This document shows, piece after piece, positions 19,746 through 28,966 of a stretch of 64,000 nucleotides of DNA. This DNA comes from Devosia sp. 1566. GTDB taxonomy: Bacteria; Pseudomonadota; Alphaproteobacteria; Rhizobiales; Devosiaceae. Position 1 is the first letter of the stretch. Every line of letters starts with the position of its first letter. The stretch covers positions 1,984,001-2,048,000 of the forward strand of contig NZ_CP034767.1 of assembly GCF_004005995.1 (NCBI RefSeq), given 5' to 3'. The position numbers and the translations under genes are program-made. Below the pieces are notes generated by a model, which was given only the letters and a program-made list of their open reading frames with translations, was not told the DNA's origin and made no database searches.

Positions 19746-19770
19746 CGTGGCAGCAAAGAAGGCAAAAACC

Positions 19771-20700
19771 ATGAAAGCCAAGCTTGGCATGTCCCCCATC
19801 GCCTGGTGGAACGACGACCTCGCCGAACTCAGCGATGACGTGTCGCTAGAGGAATGCCTGCGCCAGTCGCGTTCGGCGGGCTTTACCGGCATGGAAAAAG
19901 GCCGCCGCTTCCCCGAAGACCCCGCCACCATGCTGCCCATCCTGCGGGCCGCCGATGTCACGCTCTGCGGCGGCTGGTTTTCCGGCACCCTCGTCGACGA
20001 GGAACTGGCCGCCAACCAGGATCGCATCGCCCCCATGATCGAGCTCTTCAAGGCGGTGGGCGCACCCTGCATTGTTTATGGCGAAGTCGGACGCTCCATC
20101 CAGGGCGACCGCTCCAAGCCGCTCGCCGCCAAGCCCCGCCTGTCCGATGATGAAATGAGGGCCTATGCCGCCCGGGTCACCCGCTTTGGCGAATGGTGCG
20201 CCGACCAGGGCATGCCCCTGAGCTACCATCACCACATGGCCGCGGTGGTTGAAACGGAGGCCGAACTCGACGCCTTCATGCGCCATTCCGGCCCCGGCAT
20301 TCCGCTGCTGCTCGATGCCGGCCATCTGGCCTTTGCCGGCGGCGATGTGCTGCGCGCCATCGAAAACCACCACGCCCGCATCAATCATGTCCACGTCAAG
20401 GATGTCCGCCTCGACGTCATCAATTCGCTTGATCGCTCGCGCCAGTCCTTCCTCGATGCCGTAGCCCTTGGCGCCTTCACCGTGCCGGGCGATGGCTCGC
20501 TCGACTTCGGCGCCATCGTGCAGCGCTTGGCCGATTACGGTTATGAAGGCTGGTTCGTGGTCGAAGCCGAGCAGGACCCGCGCCAGAACCCGCCACTGCG
20601 GATGGCGCAAATTGGTCATGCCGAACTTATGCGCGTCATGACCGCCGCGGGTTACACTGTAGAAACACAAGGCTTTCCCAACGGGCAGGCTTTTTCGTAA
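19771..20700 (+). CDS. iolE: Myo-inosose-2 dehydratase IolE
   Basis: A 309-residue TIM-barrel dehydratase starting at ATG 19771 (MKAKLGMSPIAWWNDD); the frame extends upstream into the repeat but AAGAAGG fits this start. The opening GMSPIAWWNDDL and the metal-ligand strands (LSYHHHMAAVVET, LLLDAGHLAFAGGD, INHVHVKDVR, GWFVVEAEQDP) are those of IolE. It dehydrates 2-keto-myo-inositol to the trihydroxycyclohexane dione that IolD opens. Confidence 0.95.
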   Translation: MKAKLGMSPIAWWNDDLAELSDDVSLEECLRQSRSAGFTGMEKGRRFPEDPATMLPILRAADVTLCGGWFSGTLVDEELAANQDRIAPMIELFKAVGAPCIVYGEVGRSIQGDRSKPLAAKPRLSDDEMRAYAARVTRFGEWCADQGMPLSYHHHMAAVVETEAELDAFMRHSGPGIPLLLDAGHLAFAGGDVLRAIENHHARINHVHVKDVRLDVINSLDRSRQSFLDAVALGAFTVPGDGSLDFGAIVQRLADYGYEGWFVVEAEQDPRQNPPLRMAQIGHAELMRVMTAAGYTVETQGFPNGQAFS

Positions 20701-20736
20701 GAAAAAGGGGGGAGTTCCCCCGCAGGAGGCTCGCGC

Positions 20737-20988
20737 GTGGCGCTTAAATCCAACGACATTTCCTGGTTCCAGCCCCTCTGGCGCCGCGTGGCCGTCGCGG
20801 TCTTTCTGGTGATCTGGTGCGTCTGGGAATGGTTTTGGAACCAGGAGCCGTTCTGGGGTGTGCTGGTCGGTGCCGCCTTGGCCTACTTCCTCTACAATTA
20901 CTTCTACGCCTTCCCCAAGCAGGAGCCCGGCAATGAGCCAGAGCAGTCTACGCGTCCGCCCGATGGCCAAGACGGGCCTGGTGCATGA
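20737..20988 (+). CDS. Small membrane protein, DUF3329-like
   Basis: An 83-residue protein starting at GTG 20737, 7 bases after an AGGAGG box. Two hydrophobic segments (about residues 18-35 and 40-58, WRRVAVAVFLVIWCVWEWFW and FWGVLVGAALAYFLYNYFYAF) suggest a small two-pass inner-membrane protein. It resembles the small DUF3329-type proteins found in rhizobial iol loci between iolE and iolB. The 3' end overlaps iolB by 56 bases. Role unknown. Confidence 0.78.
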   Translation: MALKSNDISWFQPLWRRVAVAVFLVIWCVWEWFWNQEPFWGVLVGAALAYFLYNYFYAFPKQEPGNEPEQSTRPPDGQDGPGA

Positions 20989-21733
20989 TGTAACCCCCGC
21001 TTCGGCGGGCTGGAGCCATGTCGGTTTCGCCCTCCACAAGCTCGAGGTCGGCCAGGTGGCGGGCGGCGAGGCGGGCATCAACGAACTCTGCCTCGTCTTC
21101 GTCAGCGGCAAGGCCCGCGTTTCGGTGGATGGGGTCGATCTGGGGGAACTCGGCGAGCGCATGTCGCCCTTCGAGGGCGCACCCTGGGCCGTTTACCTGC
21201 CGATGGGCAGCGAATGGGTGGTGGACGCGACCACCCCGCTCGAACTGGCGGTCTGCTCGGCCCCCGGCGGCGGCGCTTACACCGCCCAGGTGATCGAGCC
21301 GGGCCGGCATCCCCGCATCACCCGCGGCAAGGGCGCCAATGTCCGGCATGTCTACAACATCATGCCCGAGGATGACGGCGCGGCTAACGCGCTGCTGGTG
21401 GTCGAAGTGATCACCCCACAGGGCAACACCTCGTCCTACCCGCCCCACAAGCATGACACGGACAATCTCCCTCATGAAAGCCAGCTGGAGGAGACCTATT
21501 TCCACCGGCTCAACCCGCCCCAGGGCTTTGCCATGCAGCGGGTTTACACCGACGATCGCAGCCTTGATGAAGCGCTGGTGATCGAGGATGGCGACGTCAC
21601 GCTCGTGCCGCGCGGCTACCATCCTGTGGCGACCACCGCTGGCTACGACCTTTATTATCTCAACGTCATGGCCGGGCCCAAGCGCATCTGGAAATTCCAC
21701 AATGCGCCTGAGCATGAGTGGCTGCTGAAATAG
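20933..21733 (+). CDS. iolB: 5-deoxy-glucuronate isomerase IolB
   Basis: A 266-residue KduI/IolB-family cupin enzyme that converts 5-deoxy-glucuronate to 5-dehydro-2-deoxy-gluconate. The start is ATG 20933 (MSQSSLRVRP) with an AGGAG site 7 bases before, inside the preceding small gene. Metal-binding cupin region YPPHKHDTDNLPHESQLEETYFHR is given here in its key parts: PPHKHD and the E of LEETY; the downstream VPRGYHPV carries another His. Last gene of the plus-strand iol operon; its stop is three bases from that of convergent iolG. Confidence 0.94.
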   Translation: MSQSSLRVRPMAKTGLVHDVTPASAGWSHVGFALHKLEVGQVAGGEAGINELCLVFVSGKARVSVDGVDLGELGERMSPFEGAPWAVYLPMGSEWVVDATTPLELAVCSAPGGGAYTAQVIEPGRHPRITRGKGANVRHVYNIMPEDDGAANALLVVEVITPQGNTSSYPPHKHDTDNLPHESQLEETYFHRLNPPQGFAMQRVYTDDRSLDEALVIEDGDVTLVPRGYHPVATTAGYDLYYLNVMAGPKRIWKFHNAPEHEWLLK

Positions 21734-21736
21734 CGC

Positions 21737-22747
21737 TTAGCTGTTGGGCATAATTTCAGTGAGCTTGACCGTGCGGCCCTCCCGCACGGATCGGAGCGCC
21801 GCATCGGCCAGCGCCAGCGCGATCAGCCCATCGAGTCCGCTTGGCGACGCCGGTGCCTTGGCTTGCACCGCATCGATAAAGGCCTCGATTTCGCGCGCAT
21901 AGGCTTCGGTATAGCGCGTCATGAAGAAGTCGTGCAGCGGCGGGCGGGTATAGCCCGAGGCATTGGCGACCTCGATCGACACTGGACGCTGGTTCTCAGC
22001 CGCCACCGACCCCTTGGAGCCATGCACCTCAATGCGCTGGTCATAGCCATAGGTGGCGCGCCGGGAGTTGGAGATCGTGGCGTGCTTGCCCGTGGCGGTC
22101 TGCAGCATCACCGAAACGCTGTCGAAATCACCGGCCTCTCCGATAGCCGGATCGACCAGCACGGAGGCCTGCGCGGTAACGCTCTCGATCTCTTCGCCCA
22201 GCAGGAACCGCGCCATGTCGAAATCATGGATCGTCATGTCGCGGAAAATGCCGCCAGAGCGCTTGATGTAATCGACCGGCGGCGCCCCGGGATCGCGCGA
22301 CACGATAGTGACCATCTCCACCTGCCCGATCTCGTGCCGGTCGATCACCTCCTTGACCGCGGTGAAGTGCGGGTCGAACCTGCGGTTGAAGCCCACCATC
22401 AGCGTCGCGCCTTCCGCATCCACCACGGATAGGCATGCCCGCACCCGAGCCACATCGAGATCGATCGGCTTCTCGCAAAAGATCGCCTTGCCCGCACGAG
22501 CAAACTGCTCGATCAGATCGGCATGAGTGTCGGTGGGCGTGCAGATCACCACCGCATCGATATCGGCGGCGTTGAGGATCTGCTCGGTGCTGCGGATCTC
22601 GGCGCCATAAACCCCCGCCAGATCGGTGGCAGCCTGCGGGAAGGCGTCGGCCACCGCCACCAGTTGCGCCTGGGAATTGGCAGTGATCGCCTTGGCATGC
22701 ACCTTGCCAATGCGGCCAGCACCCAGCAGGCCGAAACGAACCGTCAT
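21737..22747 (-). CDS. iolG: Myo-inositol 2-dehydrogenase IolG
   Basis: A 336-residue Gfo/Idh/MocA enzyme. Rossmann motif GLLGAGRIGKVHAKA at residues 6-20, catalytic-region EKP at 92-94, GFNRRFDPHF and GGIFRDMTIHDFDMARFLLGEE matching inositol 2-dehydrogenases. It oxidises myo-inositol to 2-keto-myo-inositol, the first catabolic step. It is the last gene of the minus-strand importer operon rather than part of iolCDEB; a GGAG site precedes the ATG, and a strong hairpin lies in its leader (22766-22783). Confidence 0.92.
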   Translation of the reverse strand: MTVRFGLLGAGRIGKVHAKAITANSQAQLVAVADAFPQAATDLAGVYGAEIRSTEQILNAADIDAVVICTPTDTHADLIEQFARAGKAIFCEKPIDLDVARVRACLSVVDAEGATLMVGFNRRFDPHFTAVKEVIDRHEIGQVEMVTIVSRDPGAPPVDYIKRSGGIFRDMTIHDFDMARFLLGEEIESVTAQASVLVDPAIGEAGDFDSVSVMLQTATGKHATISNSRRATYGYDQRIEVHGSKGSVAAENQRPVSIEVANASGYTRPPLHDFFMTRYTEAYAREIEAFIDAVQAKAPASPSGLDGLIALALADAALRSVREGRTVKLTEIMPNS

Positions 22748-22765
22748 GTGTAGTCTCCGAAATAT

Positions 22766-22783
22766 GCGCCAGGCTCCTGGCGC
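22766..22783 (-). other. Stem-loop in the iolG leader
   Basis: GCGCCAG (22766-22772) and CTGGCGC (22777-22783) form a perfect 7-bp stem with a GCTC loop, 18 bases before the iolG start on the transcribed strand, followed by ATATTT. It could attenuate read-through from the importer genes into iolG or mark a processing site. The rest of the 22748-22909 gap shows no IolR box. Confidence 0.45.
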
Positions 22784-22909
22784 GGCTGGTTCAACTCTGC
22801 TCGACGCGTCCCCCGGCCATGCGCCGCGGTCGATGCCGAGATTTCAGGATGCCACCGGATGAAACCAGCGGCATCGTGATGGAAGTGGAGCTGGCGCGCT
22901 GCGCCAATC

Positions 22910-23926
22910 CTAGACTTTCTTGCGCTTGCGCTGGCGATATTGGTCGGCCACCACGGCCGCAACGATGATCATGCCCTTGATGATCTCCTGGTAGTAGGCG
23001 TCGATGCGCAAAAAGGTGAATCCCGACGTCATCGTCCCGAGGATAATCGTACCGATCACCGTGCCGGTGATCCGCCCCTGCCCGCCCGCCAGCGACGTGC
23101 CGCCGATCACGGCGGCAGCGATGGCATCGAGTTCATACATCACCCCCATGCCCGACTGCGCTGTTTGCGCCCGGGCCGCGGTGACAAGGCCCGCGAGCCC
23201 CGCCAGCATGCCGGCAATGGCATAAACCTTGATGAGGTGGCGCTCGATATCGATGCCGGATACGCGCGCCGCCTGCGGGTTGGCGCCAATGGCATAGGTG
23301 AACTTGCCGTAGCGCGTATAGCGCAGCGCGATGTGGAAGATCAGCGCCACCCCCAAAAAGATCAGCACCGGCCAGATCCCGAAGCCGATCGAGGTGAACT
23401 CTGGCGTAAGCCCCGAAACCGGCTGCCCCTTGGTGTACCATTTGGCGACACCCCGCGCCGAAACCATCATACCAAGCGTGGCAATAAAGGGCGGGATCTT
23501 GGTGAAGGCGATCAGCGAGCCATTGATCACCCCGGCCAGCGTGCCGATCGCCAGCCCGATCAGGATCGGCACCACGACGGGAAGGCTGACCAGCCCCGGA
23601 TAAACTGGCCGCGCCCAATCGGCGCTCTGGGCAAAGCTCGCGGCAATCATCGCTGTCATGCCCACCACCGAGCCAGAGCTCAAATCGATGCCGCCGGTGA
23701 TGATCACCTGGGTGACGCCCACCGCGATGATCCCCACCACCGAAACCTGCAGGATCATGATGGTGAGGCGCTGCTGATTGAGCAGGAAGGATTGGCCGAT
23801 AAATATCCAGCCCAAGGCTTCAAAGGTGAGGGCAATGCCCAGAAGAACCAGCAGGATCGAGAGTTCCGTTGGCAAGCGGCGCCGGCGGACCCGCGGCGGG
23901 GCCATGGTATCGGATGTGATGGTCAT
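22910..23926 (-). CDS. Inositol ABC transporter permease (ribose/RbsC type)
   Basis: A 338-residue CUT2 permease with 8-10 hydrophobic segments. Conserved family stretches include VIITGGIDLSSGSVVGM, KIPPFIATLGMM, GANPQAARVSGID and AVIGGTSLAGGQGRI. CUT2 importers use one permease as a homodimer, consistent with the single gene here. It follows the double-domain ATPase and precedes iolG, so the substrate is most likely myo-inositol (compare IatP), inferred from context. Confidence 0.92.
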   Translation of the reverse strand: MTITSDTMAPPRVRRRRLPTELSILLVLLGIALTFEALGWIFIGQSFLLNQQRLTIMILQVSVVGIIAVGVTQVIITGGIDLSSGSVVGMTAMIAASFAQSADWARPVYPGLVSLPVVVPILIGLAIGTLAGVINGSLIAFTKIPPFIATLGMMVSARGVAKWYTKGQPVSGLTPEFTSIGFGIWPVLIFLGVALIFHIALRYTRYGKFTYAIGANPQAARVSGIDIERHLIKVYAIAGMLAGLAGLVTAARAQTAQSGMGVMYELDAIAAAVIGGTSLAGGQGRITGTVIGTIILGTMTSGFTFLRIDAYYQEIIKGMIIVAAVVADQYRQRKRKKV

Positions 23927-23964
23927 GGCTCAGGTCCTCCCTGCGGCCGTGTTGCAGTAATCAC

Positions 23965-25503
23965 TCATCGCGCGGCCAGGTCCATGATCTTGACCTGATC
24001 GGCCTCGGCGCGATCGAGGATCCCGGTGACGCGCCCCTGATGCATCACCATGATGCGGTCGCTCATGCCCAGTACCTCCGGCAGCTCGGAGGAAATCATG
24101 ATCACGGCCACGCCCTGCCGCGCTAGTTGCGTCACGAGCCGGTGGATCTCGGCCTTGGCCCCCACATCGATGCCGCGGGTCGGCTCATCGAGGATCAGGA
24201 TCTTGGGTCCGGTCAACAGCCAACGCCCGATCAGCACTTTTTGCTGGTTGCCTCCCGACAGATTCTCCACCTGCTCCTCAAGGCTCGGCGCCTTGATCCG
24301 CAACTTGGCACTCATCTCCTCGCAGGCGCGGCTGAGCGGCCCTTGCTGCACAAAGCCTGCGCGGGTGAACCTGTCTTGGATCACCGCCAGCTGCATGTTC
24401 TCCTGAATGTCGAGCATTAGCAGGCAGCCCGTCTCCTTGCGATCCTCGGTGATCAGCGCCATGCCATGATGGATCGCGACCGTGGGCGAGGTGACATCCA
24501 GTTGCTCTCCCCGCACCTCGATCGTGCCCGCAGTGGCCGGCGTGATGCCAAAGATCGTTTCGGCGACATTGGAGCGCCCCGAACCCACAAGGCCCGCAAT
24601 GCCCAGGATTTCCCCGGCATGCACGTCGAACGAAATGTCGGCGAACACCCCCTCGAGCGCGAGGTCCTTGACCGAAATCACCACCTCCCCGATCGGCACC
24701 TCCTCCTTGGGGAAGAGCTGGGTGATCTCGCGGCCCACCATCATGCGGATGATCTCGTCGCGCGTGACCTCTGCCGCAGGATGGGTGCCGATATAGCGTC
24801 CGTCCCGGAACACCGAAACCTCGTCGGCGATCTCGAAAAGCTCGCTCATCTTGTGGGTGATGTAGACAATGCCCTTTCCGTCGCGGCGGAGGTCGCGTAT
24901 GATCGCAAACAGATGCGCCACTTCCGTTTCGGTCAGGGCCGAAGTGGGCTCGTCCATGATCAGAACATCGCTCTCATAGGAGACTGCCTTGGCGATCTCG
25001 ACCATCTGGCGGCTGGCCACGGTGAGGCTCGAAACCTGCACTTCTGGGTCGATGTCGATATGGAGCCGATCAAACAGCTCCTGCGTCCGCCGGTTGAGTA
25101 CGCGATGGTCAACCAGCCCGAAGCGGTTGAGCGGCTCGCGCCGGATCCAGATATTCTCGGCCACCGTCATATAGGGCATCAGGTTGAGTTCCTGATGGAT
25201 CATGGCAATGCCGTTCTCTAGCGCATCGAGCGGGGACTTGAGCCGGATCTCTTGCCCCCGCAGCCGCACCGAGCCACTATCGGGCGTGTAGATCCCGGCA
25301 ATGATTTTCATCAGCGTCGACTTGCCCGCCCCATTCTCCCCCATCAGCGCATGCACCGTGCCGCGCCGCAGGTGCAACGACACGTCGTCCAGCGCCACCA
25401 CCCCCGGGAACTCCTTGCGGGCATGGGCAATCTCCAGAAGGAACGGCGAATTGGGCACCGCCCCGCTCTCGCGAACGGCGCGCATCGTCTGCGGACTAAC
25501 CAT
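23965..25503 (-). CDS. Inositol ABC transporter ATP-binding protein, double-domain (CUT2)
   Basis: A 512-residue protein with two nucleotide-binding domains. The first has Walker [10 protein letters not shown] (about residues 54-62) and DEPTSAL; the second has a degenerate P-loop (GLVGSGRSN) and an intact signature LSGGNQQKV and DEPTRGID. This asymmetry is normal for RbsA/MglA/IatA proteins. ATG 25503 follows GGGAGG at good spacing. A 7-bp stem-loop separates it from the binding-protein gene upstream. Confidence 0.94.
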   Translation of the reverse strand: MVSPQTMRAVRESGAVPNSPFLLEIAHARKEFPGVVALDDVSLHLRRGTVHALMGENGAGKSTLMKIIAGIYTPDSGSVRLRGQEIRLKSPLDALENGIAMIHQELNLMPYMTVAENIWIRREPLNRFGLVDHRVLNRRTQELFDRLHIDIDPEVQVSSLTVASRQMVEIAKAVSYESDVLIMDEPTSALTETEVAHLFAIIRDLRRDGKGIVYITHKMSELFEIADEVSVFRDGRYIGTHPAAEVTRDEIIRMMVGREITQLFPKEEVPIGEVVISVKDLALEGVFADISFDVHAGEILGIAGLVGSGRSNVAETIFGITPATAGTIEVRGEQLDVTSPTVAIHHGMALITEDRKETGCLLMLDIQENMQLAVIQDRFTRAGFVQQGPLSRACEEMSAKLRIKAPSLEEQVENLSGGNQQKVLIGRWLLTGPKILILDEPTRGIDVGAKAEIHRLVTQLARQGVAVIMISSELPEVLGMSDRIMVMHQGRVTGILDRAEADQVKIMDLAAR

Positions 25504-25528
25504 CGCCCCGCCTCCCTTGCTCAGGGTC

Positions 25529-25549
25529 GCTTCCCCTCCGACGGGAAGC
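25529..25549 (-). other. Intercistronic stem-loop after inositol binding protein gene
   Basis: GCTTCCC (25529-25535) pairs perfectly with GGGAAGC (25543-25549), 7-base loop, between the binding-protein stop (25555) and the ATPase start. It probably protects or partly terminates the binding-protein message, allowing excess periplasmic protein. Confidence 0.5.
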
Positions 25550-25554
25550 TAAGC

Positions 25555-26496
25555 CTAGTTTTTGTTCTGGTACTCGGCCATGTTTTCGGGCGTGACGAGT
25601 TCAAACGGCACCCAAATTTTCTGTTCAGTCGCCTCACCGCGTGCCAAGGCAATGGCCGCGTCCACGGAGGCGGCCCCTTGCGCCTGGGCGTTCTGGAACA
25701 CGGTCACATCAAGATCGCCCGCCGCCATCGCGGCCAATCCATCTGGCGTCGCGTCCACGCCCGCAACTACAACTCCATCCATGTCACGACCTACTGACTT
25801 CAGCGCCTGGATCGCGCCGATCGCCATCTCGTCATTGTTGGCGATAACCGCATCGAACTCCATGGAGGAGGATAGCCAGTTGGTCATCAGATTGGCCGCT
25901 TCCAGGCGATCCCAATTGGCGGTTTGCTCCTCGAGCACGCTCATCCCCTTGCAGTCGTCCGTTGCGATGACGTCGTGCACGTCCTTAGTGCGCTGAAGGG
26001 CGGAGTGGTTATTAAGCGGCCCCATAAGGATCAGCACATTGCCGCTGCCCCCCAAGAGTTGGCACACTTCGCGGGTCTGCAGGGTGCCCGAGTCCACCTC
26101 ATTTGAGCCTACGAAGGCGCCCTTCTCCGGCAGGGCATCAATGTCGGCTGGTGGGTGGTTGGCATAGACAATGGGGATGCCGGCGGCGTCCGCCAGGGCA
26201 CTCATACCCGGCGTACTCTCAGCGTCCACCGCCGCGATGATGATGGCATCAACCCCCGATGCAATGAAATTGCTAACCTGGTTAAGCTGGGTGCTGGGAT
26301 CATTGACGGCATCTTCCACCTGGAGCGTGACGTCACCCAGTTCGGCGGCACGCGCTTCCATGCCGTTGCGAAGCAGGGTCAAGAAGGTGCTATCAAACCT
26401 CGCCATGGACACGCCAATATTCTCGGCATGGGCGGGTAGCACCAAGGACAAGGGCAGCGCGCTCAGAGCCAGAAGTACAGAATTCAGTTTCATCAT
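25555..26496 (-). CDS. Sugar/inositol-binding periplasmic protein, second of a tandem pair
   Basis: A ribose-type (cluster B) binding protein of 313 residues from ATG 26496; the next codon is also ATG. The signal peptide is MMKLNSVLLALSALPLSLVLPAHA. Landmark stretches: GVSMARFDSTFLTLLRNGM, FIASGVDAIIIAAVD, GSNEVDSGTLQTREVC, NDEMAIGAIQAL and VAGVDATPDGLAAM. It is close to the upstream gene 26551-27504 along its whole length, so the two arose by tandem duplication. Differences in the pocket may give them different inositol isomers. Confidence 0.92.
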   Translation of the reverse strand: MMKLNSVLLALSALPLSLVLPAHAENIGVSMARFDSTFLTLLRNGMEARAAELGDVTLQVEDAVNDPSTQLNQVSNFIASGVDAIIIAAVDAESTPGMSALADAAGIPIVYANHPPADIDALPEKGAFVGSNEVDSGTLQTREVCQLLGGSGNVLILMGPLNNHSALQRTKDVHDVIATDDCKGMSVLEEQTANWDRLEAANLMTNWLSSSMEFDAVIANNDEMAIGAIQALKSVGRDMDGVVVAGVDATPDGLAAMAAGDLDVTVFQNAQAQGAASVDAAIALARGEATEQKIWVPFELVTPENMAEYQNKN

Positions 26497-26520
26497 GATG
26501 TCCCGAACCAATGATGTTAA

Positions 26521-26543
26521 TGGCGCACCGAAGCGGTGCGCCA
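26521..26543 (-). other. Strong stem-loop between the two binding-protein genes
   Basis: Perfect 10-bp arms TGGCGCACCG (26521-26530) and CGGTGCGCCA (26534-26543) with a 3-base loop fill most of the 54-base gap between the tandem binding-protein genes. It is the most stable stem-loop of the importer operon. It begins eight bases after the stop of the first gene, followed by a TTAACATCATT stretch, so partial termination is possible. Confidence 0.6.
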
Positions 26544-26550
26544 AGGAGGA

Positions 26551-27504
26551 TCAGTTCTTGTTCTGGTACTCGGCCAGATTGTCAGGCGTCACGAGTTCAA
26601 ACGGAATCCAGACCTCCCGCTCAACCTCTTCGCCCCGGGCCAAAGCGAGGGCCGCATCGAGCGCCCCCTGGCCCTGTCCGGCGGCGTTCTGGAACACGGT
26701 GACATCGAGATCCCCGGCCTCCATAGCGGCCAGGCCATCCTGGGTCGCGTCCACCCCGCCCACGATCATGGCGTCCATGTCGGTACCGGCGGCTTTGAGG
26801 GCCTGGATTGCGCCAATGGCCATCTCGTCATTATTGGCGATGACCGCGTCGAACTGGATGCCCGCCGAAAGCCAGTTCGTCATGAGATCGGCCCCCTGCT
26901 GGCGTGACCAGTTGGCAGTCTGCTCTTCCACAACCGTCATGAACGAGCATTCGTCCGCGGCAATCACATCATGCACATCCTGCGTGCGCTGCCGGGCCGC
27001 CTGGTTGGACAGCTCGCCCATCATCACCACGACATTGGCCTCCGTTTTGCCGGCCTCCTTGAGCAACCGGCAAACTTCCTTGGTCTCGAGGGTCCCGGAA
27101 TCCACCTCGTTGGACGCAACGAAAGCCTGGTTCTCGGGCAGCGCATCGAGGTTCACCGGCTGCCGGTTCACATAAACCAGCGGAATGCCCGCATCGACTG
27201 CGAGCTGGGACATGGGAGCCGTCGCATCCGTATCCACCGCATTGACGATGATGGCGTCGACGCCTGATGCGATGAAATTCTGGATCTGGCTCATCTGCTT
27301 GGAAACGTCGCTCTGGGCGTCCTCCACTTGCAGTTCAACCCCCTCCAGCGTCGTTGCATAATCAGCCATGCCATTGCGCAGCACGGTCAGGAAATTGTCG
27401 TCGAAAGCAGCCATGCTGACACCCACGGTTTCAGCATGGGCAGCACCGGCAAATCCGGTCGACAGCATGGTCGTGGCCAGTGCGGCCAGCGCGATCTTGT
27501 TCAT
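26551..27504 (-). CDS. Sugar/inositol-binding periplasmic protein, first of a tandem pair
   Basis: A 317-residue ribose-type binding protein with signal peptide MNKIALAALATTMLSTGFAGAAHA and a strong GGAGGAG ribosome site. Family stretches: GVSMAAFDDNFLTVLRNGM, FIASGVDAIIVNAVD, ASNEVDSGTLETKEVC, NDEMAIGAIQAL. First gene of the minus-strand inositol importer and iolG operon; its 390-base upstream region holds a paired IolR-type operator at 27801-27845. It most likely binds myo-inositol (compare IatB/IbpA), inferred from context. Confidence 0.93.
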   Translation of the reverse strand: MNKIALAALATTMLSTGFAGAAHAETVGVSMAAFDDNFLTVLRNGMADYATTLEGVELQVEDAQSDVSKQMSQIQNFIASGVDAIIVNAVDTDATAPMSQLAVDAGIPLVYVNRQPVNLDALPENQAFVASNEVDSGTLETKEVCRLLKEAGKTEANVVVMMGELSNQAARQRTQDVHDVIAADECSFMTVVEEQTANWSRQQGADLMTNWLSAGIQFDAVIANNDEMAIGAIQALKAAGTDMDAMIVGGVDATQDGLAAMEAGDLDVTVFQNAAGQGQGALDAALALARGEEVEREVWIPFELVTPDNLAEYQNKN

Positions 27505-27800
27505 GTCCTCGTCTCCTCCACAGAGCAGGCGTCCGGTCTCGCCCCTTTGTTCCGGATGTCCCTTTGCGGGAATTGAAATCCCCGACGTTCACGACCTCGA
27601 GCCGGCCCGCCCCTCCATCATGGAAACCTGCGAGGCGCCCGGGGAACAGCAGGCATCGAGCCGCGCCTCCACGGCACTAGCCCAAAGCCCTGCAAGCCGC
27701 GGCCGCGGCACAAATATGTGGTTGATTGCGAACTGGGACGCCACAACGGAACTCCCCCTCAACCGGGGCTCTTCGTGGCCCATTCATCCGGCTGAGTTGA

Positions 27801-27845
27801 GGAAATCCCGGTTCTGCTGCTTTGTCAACGCGGAACATACATTCC
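27801..27845 (-). promoter_or_regulatory. Inositol importer promoter with paired IolR boxes
   Basis: Reading the minus strand: box 1 GGAATGTATGTTCC (27845-27832) is a perfect GGAA-N6-TTCC site; three bases later comes TTGACA (27828-27823), a consensus -35; box 2 GAACCGGGATTTCC (27814-27801) is a degenerate site centred 31 bases from box 1. The order matches the iolC promoter at 15640-15682. Start of translation is about 300 bases downstream; nothing else is evident in the 27505-27800 leader. A short GGCGG-CAAG-CCGCC hairpin at 27875-27888 may end the upstream operon. Confidence 0.65.
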
Positions 27846-27895
27846 AAACTACCCAGCGGCCCCCGGGTGCCGCTGGCGGCAAGCCGCCGCGTCGT

Positions 27896-28966
27896 CTAGC
27901 GCCGGAAGTGCTGCCCGACTTCCCGGAACAGCCTGAGATCTTCGAGCGAATCCTCCAGTCCGGTGCGCGGAGGCTGGCCGGTGCGGACGCTATCAAGAAA
28001 CGCATTGAGCTCGATCCGGAACGGATCCTCATAAACGGGGCCGATGATCTCCGTCGCCGTTTCCGTGTCCGAGGAAGTGGTGATCTCGAGCCGCGTGGGC
28101 AAGTTGCGGATATAGGGCGTGTCGTAGTTGAGCTTGAAGTGCTGAGTCTGTGTCAGCACCTCAATGCCGGCATCAAAGCGCGAGACATCATCGATCACGG
28201 CCTCATAAAGCGCGGTGAAGTGGCCATAGTCAAACAGGGCGATCACCGTTTCGCCCTTGTGCTGGGTGGCATAACGCACGCCCTTGGGCGGGCCCAACAG
28301 ATCTCGCATGGCGGAAAAGCTGTGTGAAGAAAGGCCAGTCAGCACCTGATAGGCGCGCAGAGCTTCGGGCGGGCACTCTTCGCCCATAACCGATCGGAGC
28401 ATGGCTTGCGTGCTAGCCCGACCTTGCGCGATCACCTCGGCCGGAACGTCACTGGGCCGGAACACATTGCGGGTCTGGCCCACAAAGAACGGTGCCTCGC
28501 GGATGATATCGCGCACCCGCACATGCCGGATGGCCGCCAGGGGCGGACGGCGCCGTTTGAGTTCGAGAAACGGACGCGAGAACCGGCGCATGTAACCGAC
28601 AAAGACGATCTGCCCGTCGCGGCGCGGCACCGACAGGATCGGCTCCAACTGTTCCACCGTCAGGCAGGCCGGCTTTTCCACAAAGACATGCTTGCCCGAC
28701 CGAATGGATTTTTCCAGCAGCTCGGCATGGAGATGATCGGGCGTGAGGATAAAGACGGCATCGACAGACGGATCGGCAATCAGCGCGTCAGCCGTGCTGT
28801 GTCGCGAGGGGACACCGTAGCGGGTGGCAATATAGTCGAGAAGGCTCAGCGAAACATCGCTGATTGCAGTGATGGCGAAGCGCTGGTCATCGGCGAGGAG
28901 CGGCAGGTGCATAAGCTGGGCGACTTCCCCCAACCCGATCAGCCCGACCTTGAGTGGAGTGGTCAT
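27896..28966 (-). CDS. Gfo/Idh/MocA-family oxidoreductase
   Basis: A 356-residue protein with Rossmann motif GLIGLGEVAQLMHLPLL at residues 8-24 and the EKP motif in VFVEKPACL near residue 96. The second domain is diverged from inositol dehydrogenases (VGYMRRFSRPFLELKR). It ends an operon with an IolE-like barrel protein, a PHP hydrolase and an ABC importer, overlapping the barrel gene by 4 bases. It probably oxidises or reduces the sugar or polyol released by its neighbours; substrate unknown. Confidence 0.88.
   Translation of the reverse strand: MTTPLKVGLIGLGEVAQLMHLPLLADDQRFAITAISDVSLSLLDYIATRYGVPSRHSTADALIADPSVDAVFILTPDHLHAELLEKSIRSGKHVFVEKPACLTVEQLEPILSVPRRDGQIVFVGYMRRFSRPFLELKRRRPPLAAIRHVRVRDIIREAPFFVGQTRNVFRPSDVPAEVIAQGRASTQAMLRSVMGEECPPEALRAYQVLTGLSSHSFSAMRDLLGPPKGVRYATQHKGETVIALFDYGHFTALYEAVIDDVSRFDAGIEVLTQTQHFKLNYDTPYIRNLPTRLEITTSSDTETATEIIGPVYEDPFRIELNAFLDSVRTGQPPRTGLEDSLEDLRLFREVGQHFRR

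Noticed and set aside
22940..23998. 352-codon plus frame opposite the inositol permease
   Set aside because: Antisense shadow; rich in Asp/His/Arg with no recognisable domain, while the opposite strand encodes an obvious permease.
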